Positions 1 through 9,024 of a DNA stretch of 64,000 nucleotides are shown in pieces; within the stretch, counting starts at the first letter, position 1; every line of letters starts with the position of its first letter. Source of the stretch: Breznakibacter xylanolyticus (GTDB lineage Bacteria; Bacteroidota; Bacteroidia; Bacteroidales; Marinilabiliaceae); the NCBI RefSeq assembly GCF_003254275.1, contig NZ_QKZK01000012.1:62001-126000 (forward strand). The letters run 5' to 3'. The notes below the pieces were generated by a model, which was given only the letters and a program-made list of their open reading frames with translations, was not told the DNA's origin and did not search any database. The position numbers and the translations under genes were made by a program.

Positions 1-2206
1 CATCCCGTCCGTTTGCCCCGTCTTGATCCTGACGCAATGTCCGTCTGACTTTTTGATGTAACTGATCTAATATCTCGGAAGCGCTTAGGTCTTTGTCTGC
101 ATTGACGATGTTGTTTAATAAGAAATAACCAATGAGTGACAATAATGCTCCAGGGACGCCATGTCCTGTACAGTCAACTGCAGCAATATAGAAAATGTCA
201 TCTTTCATAAAGAACCAAGGGAAATCACCACTGACCACATCTTTAGGTCTGTAGAAGATAAAAGATCTAGGGAAATATTGCTGGATAACACCGGTATCTG
301 GTAAAATCGAAGTTTGTATCCGTTGTGCATAATTGATACTGTCAGAGATTTTCTTGTTTTTATCTTTTATTTCCTGTTCAATGATCTTCATCTCAGTCAG
401 GTCGTGCGTCACAAATAACACTGACTCAAGTTCTTGGTCTTCGCTGAATTCGGGTATGGCTTTTATTTCCATAATCCTCATATCCCCATGGGATTGCATC
501 TCAATTTCTGCAACCATTTGTTTTGGGTCTTCCCTCATTGTGGAAAGCGAAGTCCGTACAAAATCGATAAATTGTGGGTCAATGTCAAGTTCGTATATTC
601 TTTTTTTGATAATCTCGGTGGATGGAACTCCGATGAACTTAGAGATTGCCGGGTTTACATATACCAGTTTTCCGGTATTGCTGATCCGTAAAATCATATC
701 GGGACTATTCTCCGATAATGATTGCATACGGCTTTTCATTCGTTCCTCTTTTTCGGCTCTTTTTCTTTCAGTGATATCTTGTGTGTTGAAGATAATTCCT
801 CTAATTGCAGGGTCGTGCAGTAAGTTTTTTCCTTTTGTTTCCAAAAAGAGTTTTTCACCGTTTTTCTTGAGATAAGTGTATTGAGCAACGTGTTCGCCAC
901 CCGGCGTTTCGAGTAGGAATTGGAATAGGTTGTTAATCGTTTTAAAACCTCGAGGTGTTAATAATTCCGGATCCATCCCGGAAACCTTGTCATTATCGTT
1001 ATAGCCTAATATTCGTTTGACAGAAGGACTTTCAAAGACAAGTTCCTGTTTTTCGTTGTATATAGAAATAAATTCGGATGCATTCGTCAATAAAGCTTGA
1101 AGTCGTTTTTGTCCGTGCTCGACTTCTTGAATCTGATTGGCCAGTAATTTGTTCGACTTCTCGAGATTTTCTTGAGCAACCATCATTTCACGAGCATTTT
1201 CATGTAGTGTCTGCTCGTTTTCTTTGAGGACAATCGTTAATTCCTGTGATTCTTTTAATAATTGAGCCGTGCGAATGTTTATTTTTAAGTTATAAATAGT
1301 TCGTCCGATTATGTTGCTTATTTCTTCAATAAAATGGAGAATATATTTTGGTAATTTGTTGTTTAAGAAGGCTAATTCCATCACCCCCTGTAGTTCATCT
1401 TCTTGCATTAATGGAATAACAATGAGGCTCTTGGGTTTTTTATCTCCAATGAGGCCAGAAGTCAACGTGAAGTAATCGTCCGGTATTTCGGTTCGATAAA
1501 TCATTTGCTTTTCATAGGCGACTTCCCCCACTAACCCTTTCCCGATTGGGATTTGCATTTTTTCATATCGCTGGCGGTTAAATGCGTATGCTGCGGCATT
1601 CACAAGAACATCACCTTCCGGTAAAAATATCCCCCCCTGAATGGCTCCTGTATAGTCGATGGTCGCTTTTAATACATTGATTGTTAGTTCATCAATTGTT
1701 GTGGTTATTCGGAGTATATCCGATACCCTTTCTTTGCCTCGAGCAATCCAGTTTAAGTCGTCTTCTTTTTTGCGAGTGCCCGATAGACTTTTGCCCAGTG
1801 CAATAAGCGCTGCAGCTAATTCGTCATCAGCAGCTTCAAAACGATTAAGTTTGCCTTCACCAATCCGCGTAGCCAATTCAATGCTTGAGTGGATTTTGCT
1901 CTTAAGTGCATCTATTTCAGTCTTAAGTTGTCGGCTTTTTTGGATGTGATAGTTTACAAAAAATACGACCTGGACCGGAATTGAAAGAATAATCAAATCA
2001 ATAATCCAGATGAGGATAAAATGGTGAAGTTGATGAATTTGCCAAAAAGCAAATTCATCAAAAAGAATTGATGACACGCCACTCCAAGTCAGTAGTAAAA
2101 GGATTAAGGCGCCTGTAAATAAATAATAAATGTCTCTTTCAGGGAGGCATTTAAAATTTAAATATTTTCTGATGAAGCGTCGTATGTTATTTATTGTAAG
2201 TTGCAT
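1..2206 (-). CDS. Membrane GAF-PAS-PAS sensor with SpoIIE-type PP2C phosphatase domain (3' end missing)
   Basis: The frame is open from an ATG at 2206 to the left edge, giving about 735 residues without a stop. Two hydrophobic segments (about residues 28-46 and 60-84) are followed by a linker, a GAF domain (about 165-315) with the motif IPDDYFTLTSG, a coiled coil, and two PAS domains (about 375-480 and 488-600). The visible end is a SpoIIE-like phosphatase, shown by INYAQRIQTSILPD, VVSGDFPWF and the metal-site motif AAVDCTGHGVPGA. Such enzymes dephosphorylate serine or threonine on partner proteins, often STAS-domain proteins. It is the last visible gene of the chemosensory cluster, 21 bases after the GAF gene. 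Family and domains are seen directly; the target is inferred. Confidence 0.85.
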   Translation of the reverse strand, partial: MQLTINNIRRFIRKYLNFKCLPERDIYYLFTGALILLLLTWSGVSSILFDEFAFWQIHQLHHFILIWIIDLIILSIPVQVVFFVNYHIQKSRQLKTEIDALKSKIHSSIELATRIGEGKLNRFEAADDELAAALIALGKSLSGTRKKEDDLNWIARGKERVSDILRITTTIDELTINVLKATIDYTGAIQGGIFLPEGDVLVNAAAYAFNRQRYEKMQIPIGKGLVGEVAYEKQMIYRTEIPDDYFTLTSGLIGDKKPKSLIVIPLMQEDELQGVMELAFLNNKLPKYILHFIEEISNIIGRTIYNLKINIRTAQLLKESQELTIVLKENEQTLHENAREMMVAQENLEKSNKLLANQIQEVEHGQKRLQALLTNASEFISIYNEKQELVFESPSVKRILGYNDNDKVSGMDPELLTPRGFKTINNLFQFLLETPGGEHVAQYTYLKKNGEKLFLETKGKNLLHDPAIRGIIFNTQDITERKRAEKEERMKSRMQSLSENSPDMILRISNTGKLVYVNPAISKFIGVPSTEIIKKRIYELDIDPQFIDFVRTSLSTMREDPKQMVAEIEMQSHGDMRIMEIKAIPEFSEDQELESVLFVTHDLTEMKIIEQEIKDKNKKISDSINYAQRIQTSILPDTGVIQQYFPRSFIFYRPKDVVSGDFPWFFMKDDIFYIAAVDCTGHGVPGALLSLIGYFLLNNIVNADKDLSASEILDQLHQKVRRTLRQDQDGANGRD

Positions 2207-2227
2207 AGTTATTCATCCCCATCCGGT

Positions 2228-2992
2228 TTAACATAGTTCGGTAATTCTAGCATTGATATCAGGCCAAATCTTCTCGATATCAATTTCTTTAAATGAGCCG
2301 ATTTCGAACATCGCAATCGTTTGATTGTCTTTTATCACTGGGAGAATATATATAATGTTAGGCAAATTCGTGCCTAGTCCCGATGATACTTCGAAATAAT
2401 CTGTTGGAATATCTGTAATCGTACTTATTTTTTTGTCTGTGGCGCATTGTCCACATAAACCCTCGCCAGTCTTGAAAGGAAGTATTTCAATTTCCTTGTC
2501 GATAGCGAATGTACTACATGGTACGAATAGATTGTTGTTTTTATTGTAAGCATAAGCAATTCCTGAGACGATTTCGTAGGTTTTGCTGAAATTCTTTAAT
2601 ATGATGCTTATATTTTTATTAATATCCTGATTTTTCTGCGTGTCGATGAACAGATGATGTAGTGTCTTCTTTTTATGCGTAGAAAAAAGAATTGCTTCAC
2701 GTTCTCGTGACTCAAGTTTCATGATGCGCATTAATAATTGACTTTCTCTACTTTCTGATGTTCTTTTTATCGATTCTATTTCATCTTGAAGTTGTTTCTC
2801 TCTTTCTATTTTTTTATAATAAGTTTTATCTAAGTGAACAATGAGAAATAAGATGAATAGGTATGATAAAAATTCGATCACAAAAAAATGGTTAGGAAGA
2901 CTGATGTTAATACTTAAAAATTTAGCTAGTGCAAACACCAGAAGGATTCCTGCAATGAAAAAGTGTAGATATTTAAATAGAAATATTCTCAT
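2228..2992 (-). CDS. Membrane-anchored GAF domain protein
   Basis: The 254-residue product has two hydrophobic N-terminal segments (about residues 8-25 and 35-53), a charged coiled-coil stretch (55-105) and one C-terminal GAF domain (about 110-250). The GAF core has GEGLCGQCA and ITDIPTDYFEVSSGLG, nearly the same pattern as in the GAF domains of the genes at 1-2206 and 5283-7160. No output domain follows, so it probably signals through protein contacts. It sits between the receiver-less CheB gene and the SpoIIE phosphatase gene in the same orientation. The ligand is unknown. Confidence 0.75.
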   Translation of the reverse strand: MRIFLFKYLHFFIAGILLVFALAKFLSINISLPNHFFVIEFLSYLFILFLIVHLDKTYYKKIEREKQLQDEIESIKRTSESRESQLLMRIMKLESREREAILFSTHKKKTLHHLFIDTQKNQDINKNISIILKNFSKTYEIVSGIAYAYNKNNNLFVPCSTFAIDKEIEILPFKTGEGLCGQCATDKKISTITDIPTDYFEVSSGLGTNLPNIIYILPVIKDNQTIAMFEIGSFKEIDIEKIWPDINARITELC

Positions 2993-3034
2993 TTTTTATG
3001 TTTTACATGCCTGTGTGGGTGGATTTATTACTTT

Positions 3035-3601
3035 TTATAAGCTGTTTAGAAAGGCAGAAATTTCATCAGGAGACATTATTTTATGGGGTTGAAACAAGCG
3101 CAAAGCAGCTTGAGGCATTGTTTTAATGTCACACGTTTCAGGGTCTTGCACAATTGTGTACCCTTTTTTGTCAAATATGTCTTTAATCCCTTTTGCGCCG
3201 TCTTTATTAGCGCCGGTGAGCAAAATTCCTACGCATTTTTCTCTAAATGTGTGTGCTGCAGATGATAATGTGTAATCAATAGAGGGGCGACTGTGATTGT
3301 AACTCTCTTCAGTTGATAATGAAAATGTGTTGTCGAATTCGATAAAAAGGTGATAATTTGAAGGGGCTAAATAGGCTGTGTTCGATTTAATTTTTTCTTT
3401 ATCGAGCGGTTCGATGACATTAATTTTGCTTTTGAGGTTGAGACCTTCCACCAAACCAGAACGGATATATTTAAGACGATGTAGGCAAAGTATGATTGGG
3501 ATTTGAAAGTCCGGGTTAAGTTTGGATAATATTTTTGACACAACCGAAAAACTCCCGGCAGACCCACCAATCACAATTGCTTTATAATTGTTGTTTGTCA
3601 T
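3035..3601 (-). CDS. Stand-alone CheB methylesterase domain
   Basis: The 188-residue protein is only the catalytic half of CheB and has no receiver domain. The expected catalytic residues are visible: Ser14 in IGGSAGS, His41 in CLHR and Asp134 in LLTGANKDGAKG. The family hydrolyses glutamyl methyl esters, or deamidates glutamines, on chemoreceptors. Without a receiver, CheA phosphorylation cannot gate it in the usual way. Its ATG follows the stop of the degenerate CheR gene by one base, so the two are very likely co-translated. The cluster has a second, full-length CheB at 7187-8308. Confidence 0.8.
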   Translation of the reverse strand: MTNNNYKAIVIGGSAGSFSVVSKILSKLNPDFQIPIILCLHRLKYIRSGLVEGLNLKSKINVIEPLDKEKIKSNTAYLAPSNYHLFIEFDNTFSLSTEESYNHSRPSIDYTLSSAAHTFREKCVGILLTGANKDGAKGIKDIFDKKGYTIVQDPETCDIKTMPQAALRLFQPHKIMSPDEISAFLNSL

Positions 3602-3602
3602 G

Positions 3603-4421
3603 TTAAACTAAACTTCCTGGTTTTTTAAATATTCTCTCTTGTTCATCAACGATTTCCATTTTGTCAATAATATTTTCCGGCAATGGTTCTTTTATGCCAA
3701 TTGTAAGAATTCCTCCAGGTTTAAGAGTTTCATACATGACTTGTGCCACTTTTTCTTGGAGTGGTTTGGAGAGATACAACATTGTATTTCTGAAAATAAT
3801 CATAGAGACTGGTTCATTTGGGGTGTTCAAGAACCAACCTTTACATGGAACCAAATGCTCTAATAGTATTTCATTGATTAATGTGGAACCATTATGAATG
3901 TGACAAAAATCTGAGAACTCACTTTCCAGTTCCAATCGTTTGAAATTGTTGTCGTGAGTTTCAATATTTTTATTGTTTATTATCCCAGTTTTTATTTCAT
4001 CTAAACGAGCATTTGATGGATGATTGTAATATATGGTTGTTTCGTTGTTATGATTGATCCCCTTATTAAGAATTTGGAAAGAGTATAATTCTTCACCCGA
4101 GGATACATCCGGAAACCAAACCGAATCTGGTGCGAGTAAATTAGAGCTTAAAAATTTGTTGTTTAAAACTCTCCAAAAGCCGGGATCACGAAACAACTCT
4201 GTTGTTTCAACCGGAATGTTATACAGAACAGATTTTAAAAATAGCTCATTGTCGAGTTGTTCGATAAAGCGTTCTTTGGTTTTAATAAAAAGCTTGTCAA
4301 AAAACAGTGAAAGTCTGCGCTTCATGAATGATGTTGATAACTCATGAAACGGATACCCCAGTTTGTCATGCATCAATGAGGTCAGTTCTTTAATGTCGTT
4401 GATTCCTAAGCTGACTGCCAT
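3603..4421 (-). CDS. Degenerate CheR-like methyltransferase
   Basis: The product resembles CheR along its length, with an N-terminal helical domain and motifs TTELFRDPGF, SSGEELYSF and IFRNTMLYLS. The SAM-binding site is altered: the usual AGCSSGEE is PDVSSGEE, the TDI motif is not recognisable, and FCRNVLIYF has become IFRNTMLYL. It may therefore no longer methylate receptors. I chose the ATG at 4421; the longer frame to 4475 would use TTG and overlap the upstream CheR stop at 4429. It lies directly downstream of an intact CheR and looks like a diverged duplicate that kept a binding or scaffold role. That role is inference. Confidence 0.7.
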   Translation of the reverse strand: MAVSLGINDIKELTSLMHDKLGYPFHELSTSFMKRRLSLFFDKLFIKTKERFIEQLDNELFLKSVLYNIPVETTELFRDPGFWRVLNNKFLSSNLLAPDSVWFPDVSSGEELYSFQILNKGINHNNETTIYYNHPSNARLDEIKTGIINNKNIETHDNNFKRLELESEFSDFCHIHNGSTLINEILLEHLVPCKGWFLNTPNEPVSMIIFRNTMLYLSKPLQEKVAQVMYETLKPGGILTIGIKEPLPENIIDKMEIVDEQERIFKKPGSLV

Positions 4422-4428
4422 GGCTGCA

Positions 4429-5271
4429 TTAATATTTAAAATGGAATGAGTTTGACTTGACAAAAAAACTACCAAGTCTATTGAATCGTGTTTTAAAAAA
4501 ACCAGTCAGTCCTTCGTGATTTCCCAAAATTAAAACACCTGACGTGTTTAAATGGTCATGGAATATTTTTAAAATTCTTGTTTGTAAACTTGTGTTGAAG
4601 TATATTAAAACATTTCTGCAAAAAATGATATCAAATTTTTCTTCAAAAGGGATAGCGCCTTGTACCAGATCGTGTTTCTTAAATATAGGTAGCGATAAGT
4701 ATTTGTTGTTTACTTTTAATTGATCATTTGCAATGTTAATATTAAAATGTTTCTCAAGATTTATCGATTTGATGGAAGAGTTGTCTTTATTTGCTTCAAG
4801 TATTTTAATGTAGGTCTCTATGCTTTTTATGTTGTTTGAGTATCTATATGTTCCTTGAGTAGCCTCTTTAAGAACTTGTTGGTTGATATCTGTTGCAAAA
4901 ACCTGGGTTTTTTTTAGAATCCCGAGTTCATCCAAAAGTATCAGGTTGCTATATACTTCTTTTCCAGTTGAAGAACCTGCGTGCCATATTTTTATTTGTT
5001 GACGAGCCGATAGTTTATTTAGAACAGTTTCAACATATTCAAGCCAGATGTCAGCATCTCTGAAGAAATCGGTCGTATTGACGGTTATGTCATTAACTAA
5101 CTGTTCTACAAATAAATTGTCATTGATGGTTCGTTCTCGAAGTTCTTCGAGAGTCATTTTGTATTCATCCAATACTTTTTGTAAGCGGCGTTGGATTGAA
5201 TTATCCGAATACTCACTAAAATCGTAAGGAGAATACTTTTTTAACTCTAGTAAGTACTCTTTATAGGTCAT
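4429..5271 (-). CDS. CheR-type chemoreceptor methyltransferase (second copy)
   Basis: This 280-residue protein has the two-domain CheR layout: an alpha-helical N-terminal domain with TVNTTDFFRD, then a SAM-dependent methyltransferase domain with IWHAGSSTGKEVYS, FATDIN and FCRNVLIYFN. CheR proteins transfer methyl groups from SAM to receptor glutamates. Motif I has Thr-Gly-Lys where the canonical CheR at 9949-10815 has Ser-Gly-Glu, so substrate handling may differ. It lies 11 bases after the GAF/PAS gene and just before the degenerate CheR copy. Confidence 0.85.
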   Translation of the reverse strand: MTYKEYLLELKKYSPYDFSEYSDNSIQRRLQKVLDEYKMTLEELRERTINDNLFVEQLVNDITVNTTDFFRDADIWLEYVETVLNKLSARQQIKIWHAGSSTGKEVYSNLILLDELGILKKTQVFATDINQQVLKEATQGTYRYSNNIKSIETYIKILEANKDNSSIKSINLEKHFNINIANDQLKVNNKYLSLPIFKKHDLVQGAIPFEEKFDIIFCRNVLIYFNTSLQTRILKIFHDHLNTSGVLILGNHEGLTGFFKTRFNRLGSFFVKSNSFHFKY

Positions 5272-5282
5272 ACCTGAGAGTA

Positions 5283-7160
5283 TTAGAATAGTTCAACTTC
5301 AACATTTTGTATAAATGCTGTAAAGGAATGTTCAAGACCCACTTGAGCCTCCGATAGGAGGAATAGGACTGGGATTTCATCCCCATATTTATTCTTAATT
5401 GGTGCTTCACGCCGTTCTCCCACAACTTTTTTCTCATCAGCTGTTACAAATGTTCTGACAAACTCGTCGTTAATAATGGTATCTGCTGAAAAGAGCATAG
5501 AAACGTTGTTTCCTAATACTTCCTGTCGGTCGTAGCCCCATAGTTTTTCAGCAGCAATGTTGAAAAACTGAACAGTACCTTCTTTATCTGTGGTTATGAT
5601 GGCATCAAGAGCTCCTTCAAGAGTTTTCTCATTTCTGATTTTAACAGATTCCATTTCTCGGAATTGTTCTTTCACTTCATTACGAGCTTCTTCCAGAAGG
5701 ATACCTAATTCCTCTTTACTTCTTTTTAATTCTTCCTCCATTTTGACTTGGTCAGTTACATCATTTTCAAGACTTAGGATCTTGATGATTTCTCCTTCGT
5801 TGTCAATTACAGGGGTGTATGTTGATAATAAATAGATTTCTTCGCCAGTTTTATTTCGACGACGAACGCGCCCTTTAAAATTGTGACCATTTTTTAGATC
5901 CGCTAAAATTTTGTCTAACTCAGGCAAATCATTTTTAAAGAAGAATATGCGAAGGTTTTGACCTTCAATTTCTTCAAGATTGTATTTAAAGGTCTTTAAG
6001 AAATTTTTATTTACAGAGATTAATGTGCCATCCGTTTCGAACTCGCAGTTGATCGCAGCATGGTCGATTGCTTCAATAATCCCCTTCATTTCAATGGCCG
6101 TGCGTTCACTTTCTTCTTGTGTGGCCTGCATTTCTTCCAGGTTTTGACGCAATTCTTCCTCCTGTTGCGACATTTTTTCAGCTTGTATTTGAGTTTCTTT
6201 CAGAAGGTTCGATGTTTGAATGTTGATTTTAACATTTGAAATGGTCGAAGCGCTACTTTCAGCTGTTTTTTCAACAAAAGCAATCTCATAAGGCTGAAAT
6301 AAGTTAAAAGAAGCCAATTCAATGACGCCGTGAATTTCTTCGTTCACTTTAAGAGGGACCATCAATATTGCTCGAGGATTGGCTTCACCAAGTCCAGAGG
6401 TGATGGTGATGTAATCATTTGGAACATCGGTGAGGTATATCGTCTGTTTTTCAAGAGCGCAGCGGCCAATTAGCCCCTCACCCCATAGAATTGTTTTATC
6501 GGTGAATTTTTTCCGATCGAACGCAATGCATGCTTTAAGTTCAAAGTACTTATCGCCGCTAATTTTAGTATTGAGAAGGTAGACTCCACCTTGATTGATT
6601 TTTGAATAATTCACTAAATAATGAATGATGTTATAAGATAGATTCTCCAGATTGTCGCTACTGTTTCGAAGGATTTCTGAAAATTGGGCAAGACCTTGAG
6701 TGACCCAGTTACGTTGCTCTTCTTCGATACGTCTTTGCTCTTCTTCTAATTTATTTTTAATTAAGAAGTCTTTTAGGCGATAAAGAGATTGTCCCAATTT
6801 ATCTGTTTCTTGTTCAATGGGAATTGCAGTTTCAAGATTTCCTTGACGAAGATTTTCAATGAAGTCAAAAACGATTTGAGAGCGTTGTGCCTCTTTGTTC
6901 AAGAGTTGTTGTTGTTTTTTGATAATTTTTACAAATCCTTTCGCTAAATAATAGCCAATAATTCCAAAAGCAATAGGCATGACTGCTGCCAGCCATAAGC
7001 CCGGATACATTTTAAATAAGTCATTAAAAGTTCCTTTTTGGCTAACAAAAAGATATGAATTAGAAGTGATTAATACAGATAATGCCAAAAAAACGATGCC
7101 GAAGAAAACGCCTCTAACGGTGTATTTATTTGTTATCTGTCTGGTTTTTATTCTTTTCAT
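5283..7160 (-). CDS. Membrane GAF-PAS-PAS sensor without catalytic output domain
   Basis: The 625-residue protein has two membrane helices near the N-terminus (about 18-36 and 54-75), a linker with HAMP-like spacing, a GAF domain (about 155-315, motif LTDVPNDYITITSGLG), a coiled coil (315-360) and two PAS domains (about 365-480 and 510-620). The PAS domains show DGTLISVNKNFLKTF and EGTVQFFNIAAEKLWGY. It ends right after the second PAS domain, with no kinase, cyclase or methyl-accepting region. It must signal through a partner, plausibly the His-less ATPase or the CheR/CheB proteins around it. ATG at 7160. Confidence 0.8.
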   Translation of the reverse strand: MKRIKTRQITNKYTVRGVFFGIVFLALSVLITSNSYLFVSQKGTFNDLFKMYPGLWLAAVMPIAFGIIGYYLAKGFVKIIKKQQQLLNKEAQRSQIVFDFIENLRQGNLETAIPIEQETDKLGQSLYRLKDFLIKNKLEEEQRRIEEEQRNWVTQGLAQFSEILRNSSDNLENLSYNIIHYLVNYSKINQGGVYLLNTKISGDKYFELKACIAFDRKKFTDKTILWGEGLIGRCALEKQTIYLTDVPNDYITITSGLGEANPRAILMVPLKVNEEIHGVIELASFNLFQPYEIAFVEKTAESSASTISNVKINIQTSNLLKETQIQAEKMSQQEEELRQNLEEMQATQEESERTAIEMKGIIEAIDHAAINCEFETDGTLISVNKNFLKTFKYNLEEIEGQNLRIFFFKNDLPELDKILADLKNGHNFKGRVRRRNKTGEEIYLLSTYTPVIDNEGEIIKILSLENDVTDQVKMEEELKRSKEELGILLEEARNEVKEQFREMESVKIRNEKTLEGALDAIITTDKEGTVQFFNIAAEKLWGYDRQEVLGNNVSMLFSADTIINDEFVRTFVTADEKKVVGERREAPIKNKYGDEIPVLFLLSEAQVGLEHSFTAFIQNVEVELF

Positions 7161-7186
7161 ATAAGAGATGCGGGTTGTATGTAGTG

Positions 7187-8308
7187 TTAATATCTTTTGA
7201 TAAGGAAATCTGGCATTTGATCCAATGGTAGAATTTTATCAGCTGCACCCAGCTTGATTGCTTCTTTAGGCATTCCAAATACCACCGACGAGGCTTCGTC
7301 TTGTGCAATGGTGTAAGCTCCTGTATCGTGTAGCTCCTGTAGTCCTTTCGCACCGTCATTACCCATGCCAGTTAAAATGATACCCAGTGCATTTTGTCCC
7401 GCGTACCGTGCGGCCGATCTAAATAAGACATCAACTGATGGTCGATGGCGGTTTACCAAAGGTCCCTCTTTTATTTCTACAAAGTATTCTTTTCCGACAC
7501 GTTTTAATAACATATGTTTTCCACCAGGAGCAATGAGAACCCGCCCTTGATATAGTTTGTCATTATTTTCGGCTTCTTTAACCTCCATGCGGCACATTGT
7601 GTTGAGATTATTGGCAAAAGATTTTGTGAAGCCCTCCGGCATGTGCTGAACGATTGCAATTCCGGGGAAGCGCTCGGGAAGTTGTTTTAAGAAGAACCGA
7701 ATTGCTTCAGTTCCTCCCGTTGATGCCCCTAAAACAATGATTTGTTCTGTTGAGATGACTGGTGCTCCGCTCGTTGCTTTTTCTAAAATTACATCTGCAG
7801 AATATTTAGGAGGAACTATGGGACTCACGATTGGACTAGCCGATGGCGGAGTAAATGTCGTTTGAACAGGCTGTTGGGGTGGGGAAATTTTTTTACGGGT
7901 CAGTTTAACCTGCGATGCTGCTTTGACTGCATCGCAAAGCATGATTTTAGATTCATGGATGAACTGTGCCGTGTTCATTGACGGTTTGGCGATGATTTCT
8001 GAAGCTCCGTATTCAAGAGCTTTCATGGCCACTTCGGTTCCTTCAGATGTTAATGAAGAGATAACCACCACCGGTATGGGATGTTGTGACATGATTTTCC
8101 GAAGAAAGGTCAAGCCGTCCATGCGTGGCATTTCGATGTCCAACGTGATCACATCGGGCACTTCCTTCATGATTTTTTTTACAGCAATGATGGGATCAGC
8201 AGCAGTGCCCATCACTTCAATATCCGGATCAGATTCGAGGATGGTTGTCAGACTTTGTCGAACAACCGCAGAATCGTCCACCACCAATACTCTAATTTTT
8301 TCTTTCAC
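7187..8308 (-). CDS. cheB: Chemotaxis response regulator protein-glutamate methylesterase CheB
   Basis: A receiver domain with [12 protein letters not shown] and phospho-acceptor Asp57 ([11 protein letters not shown]) is joined by a Pro/Ser-rich linker to a CheB methylesterase domain. The latter has [10 protein letters not shown] with the nucleophilic Ser, [10 protein letters not shown] with the His, and [12 protein letters not shown] with the Asp. It removes methyl groups from receptors once phosphorylated by CheA. I prefer the GTG at 8308, which gives [13 protein letters not shown] as in the family; a TTG at 8344 would add 12 residues. A 233-base gap separates it from cheD, the largest gap in the cluster, so an internal promoter is possible. 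Confidence 0.93.
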   Translation of the reverse strand: MKEKIRVLVVDDSAVVRQSLTTILESDPDIEVMGTAADPIIAVKKIMKEVPDVITLDIEMPRMDGLTFLRKIMSQHPIPVVVISSLTSEGTEVAMKALEYGASEIIAKPSMNTAQFIHESKIMLCDAVKAASQVKLTRKKISPPQQPVQTTFTPPSASPIVSPIVPPKYSADVILEKATSGAPVISTEQIIVLGASTGGTEAIRFFLKQLPERFPGIAIVQHMPEGFTKSFANNLNTMCRMEVKEAENNDKLYQGRVLIAPGGKHMLLKRVGKEYFVEIKEGPLVNRHRPSVDVLFRSAARYAGQNALGIILTGMGNDGAKGLQELHDTGAYTIAQDEASSVVFGMPKEAIKLGAADKILPLDQMPDFLIKRY

Positions 8309-8541
8309 ACTTTTCGTCTTTTCGGTAGTATAGCGCCAAAGCAATGAGTTTCATATTAGGCAATGGTTGAATGTCAATGCCCTTGTATATAAAAACCGAT
8401 GTCACTCCATGCCTGGATGAGCAGAATGGACTGACATTTGTTGATGTTAATTTAGCGAAAAAACTTCAATTCCCACATTTAATTATCTCTTTGAAGTCTT
8501 CGGAGAATGTTAATGTGTGGGAAATCAATGACATATTAATT

Positions 8542-9015
8542 TTAATACGTCTGTTTTTCCAGAAATTTATGGCGCACTTCGCCCGTATCCGTAAAAAAGA
8601 GAATTTTTCGTCCTCGTTTGCCTCCGGTGCTGGAGGCTACAATTGGAATCCCCTTTTCTTCGAGCATCATTCTGGCCAGTCGGATATTCCTTTCTCCAAT
8701 CATAGTTGAATTGCCTTTGCCAGCATCCAATAACTCCCCGCCTCCAAAAATCTTTGCTTGAATATCTTCAATACGACAACCGTAAAAAAGCATTCGTTCT
8801 ACTAATTTATCGGTTGCAATATTACCATATTTTGGAGACGCCAAGTCGTTTCCACTCCAGTTTGGGAGCATATAGTGGTTGATTCCGCCAATTTTAAGTC
8901 TTTTGTCCCACAAGCATATGGCTACGCAAGATCCTAAGATGGTTTTCACCAGGTATGGATCCCTACTGACAAAAAGAGATGAAGGATAGAGGAAATGTTG
9001 TAAATAATTGTCCAT
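8542..9015 (-). CDS. cheD: Chemoreceptor glutamine deamidase CheD
   Basis: The roughly 157-residue product has the CheD signature: the catalytic Cys in ILGSCVAICLWD, the His in GGINHYMLP, and KIFGGGELLD. CheD converts specific receptor glutamines to glutamates. The ATG at 9015 is preferred over the TTG at 9021 because it gives a normal N-terminus and clears the stop of the upstream gene at 9025. It is placed between the GHKL ATPase gene and cheB, fitting joint control of receptor modification. Confidence 0.92.
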   Translation of the reverse strand: MDNYLQHFLYPSSLFVSRDPYLVKTILGSCVAICLWDKRLKIGGINHYMLPNWSGNDLASPKYGNIATDKLVERMLFYGCRIEDIQAKIFGGGELLDAGKGNSTMIGERNIRLARMMLEEKGIPIVASSTGGKRGRKILFFTDTGEVRHKFLEKQTY

Positions 9016-9024
9016 TTTCAATCC

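Noticed and set aside
8371-8709. 112-codon plus-strand gene between cheB and cheD
   Set aside because: Half of it is antisense to cheD and the rest is a short intergenic stretch; no motif or plausible neighbour supports it.
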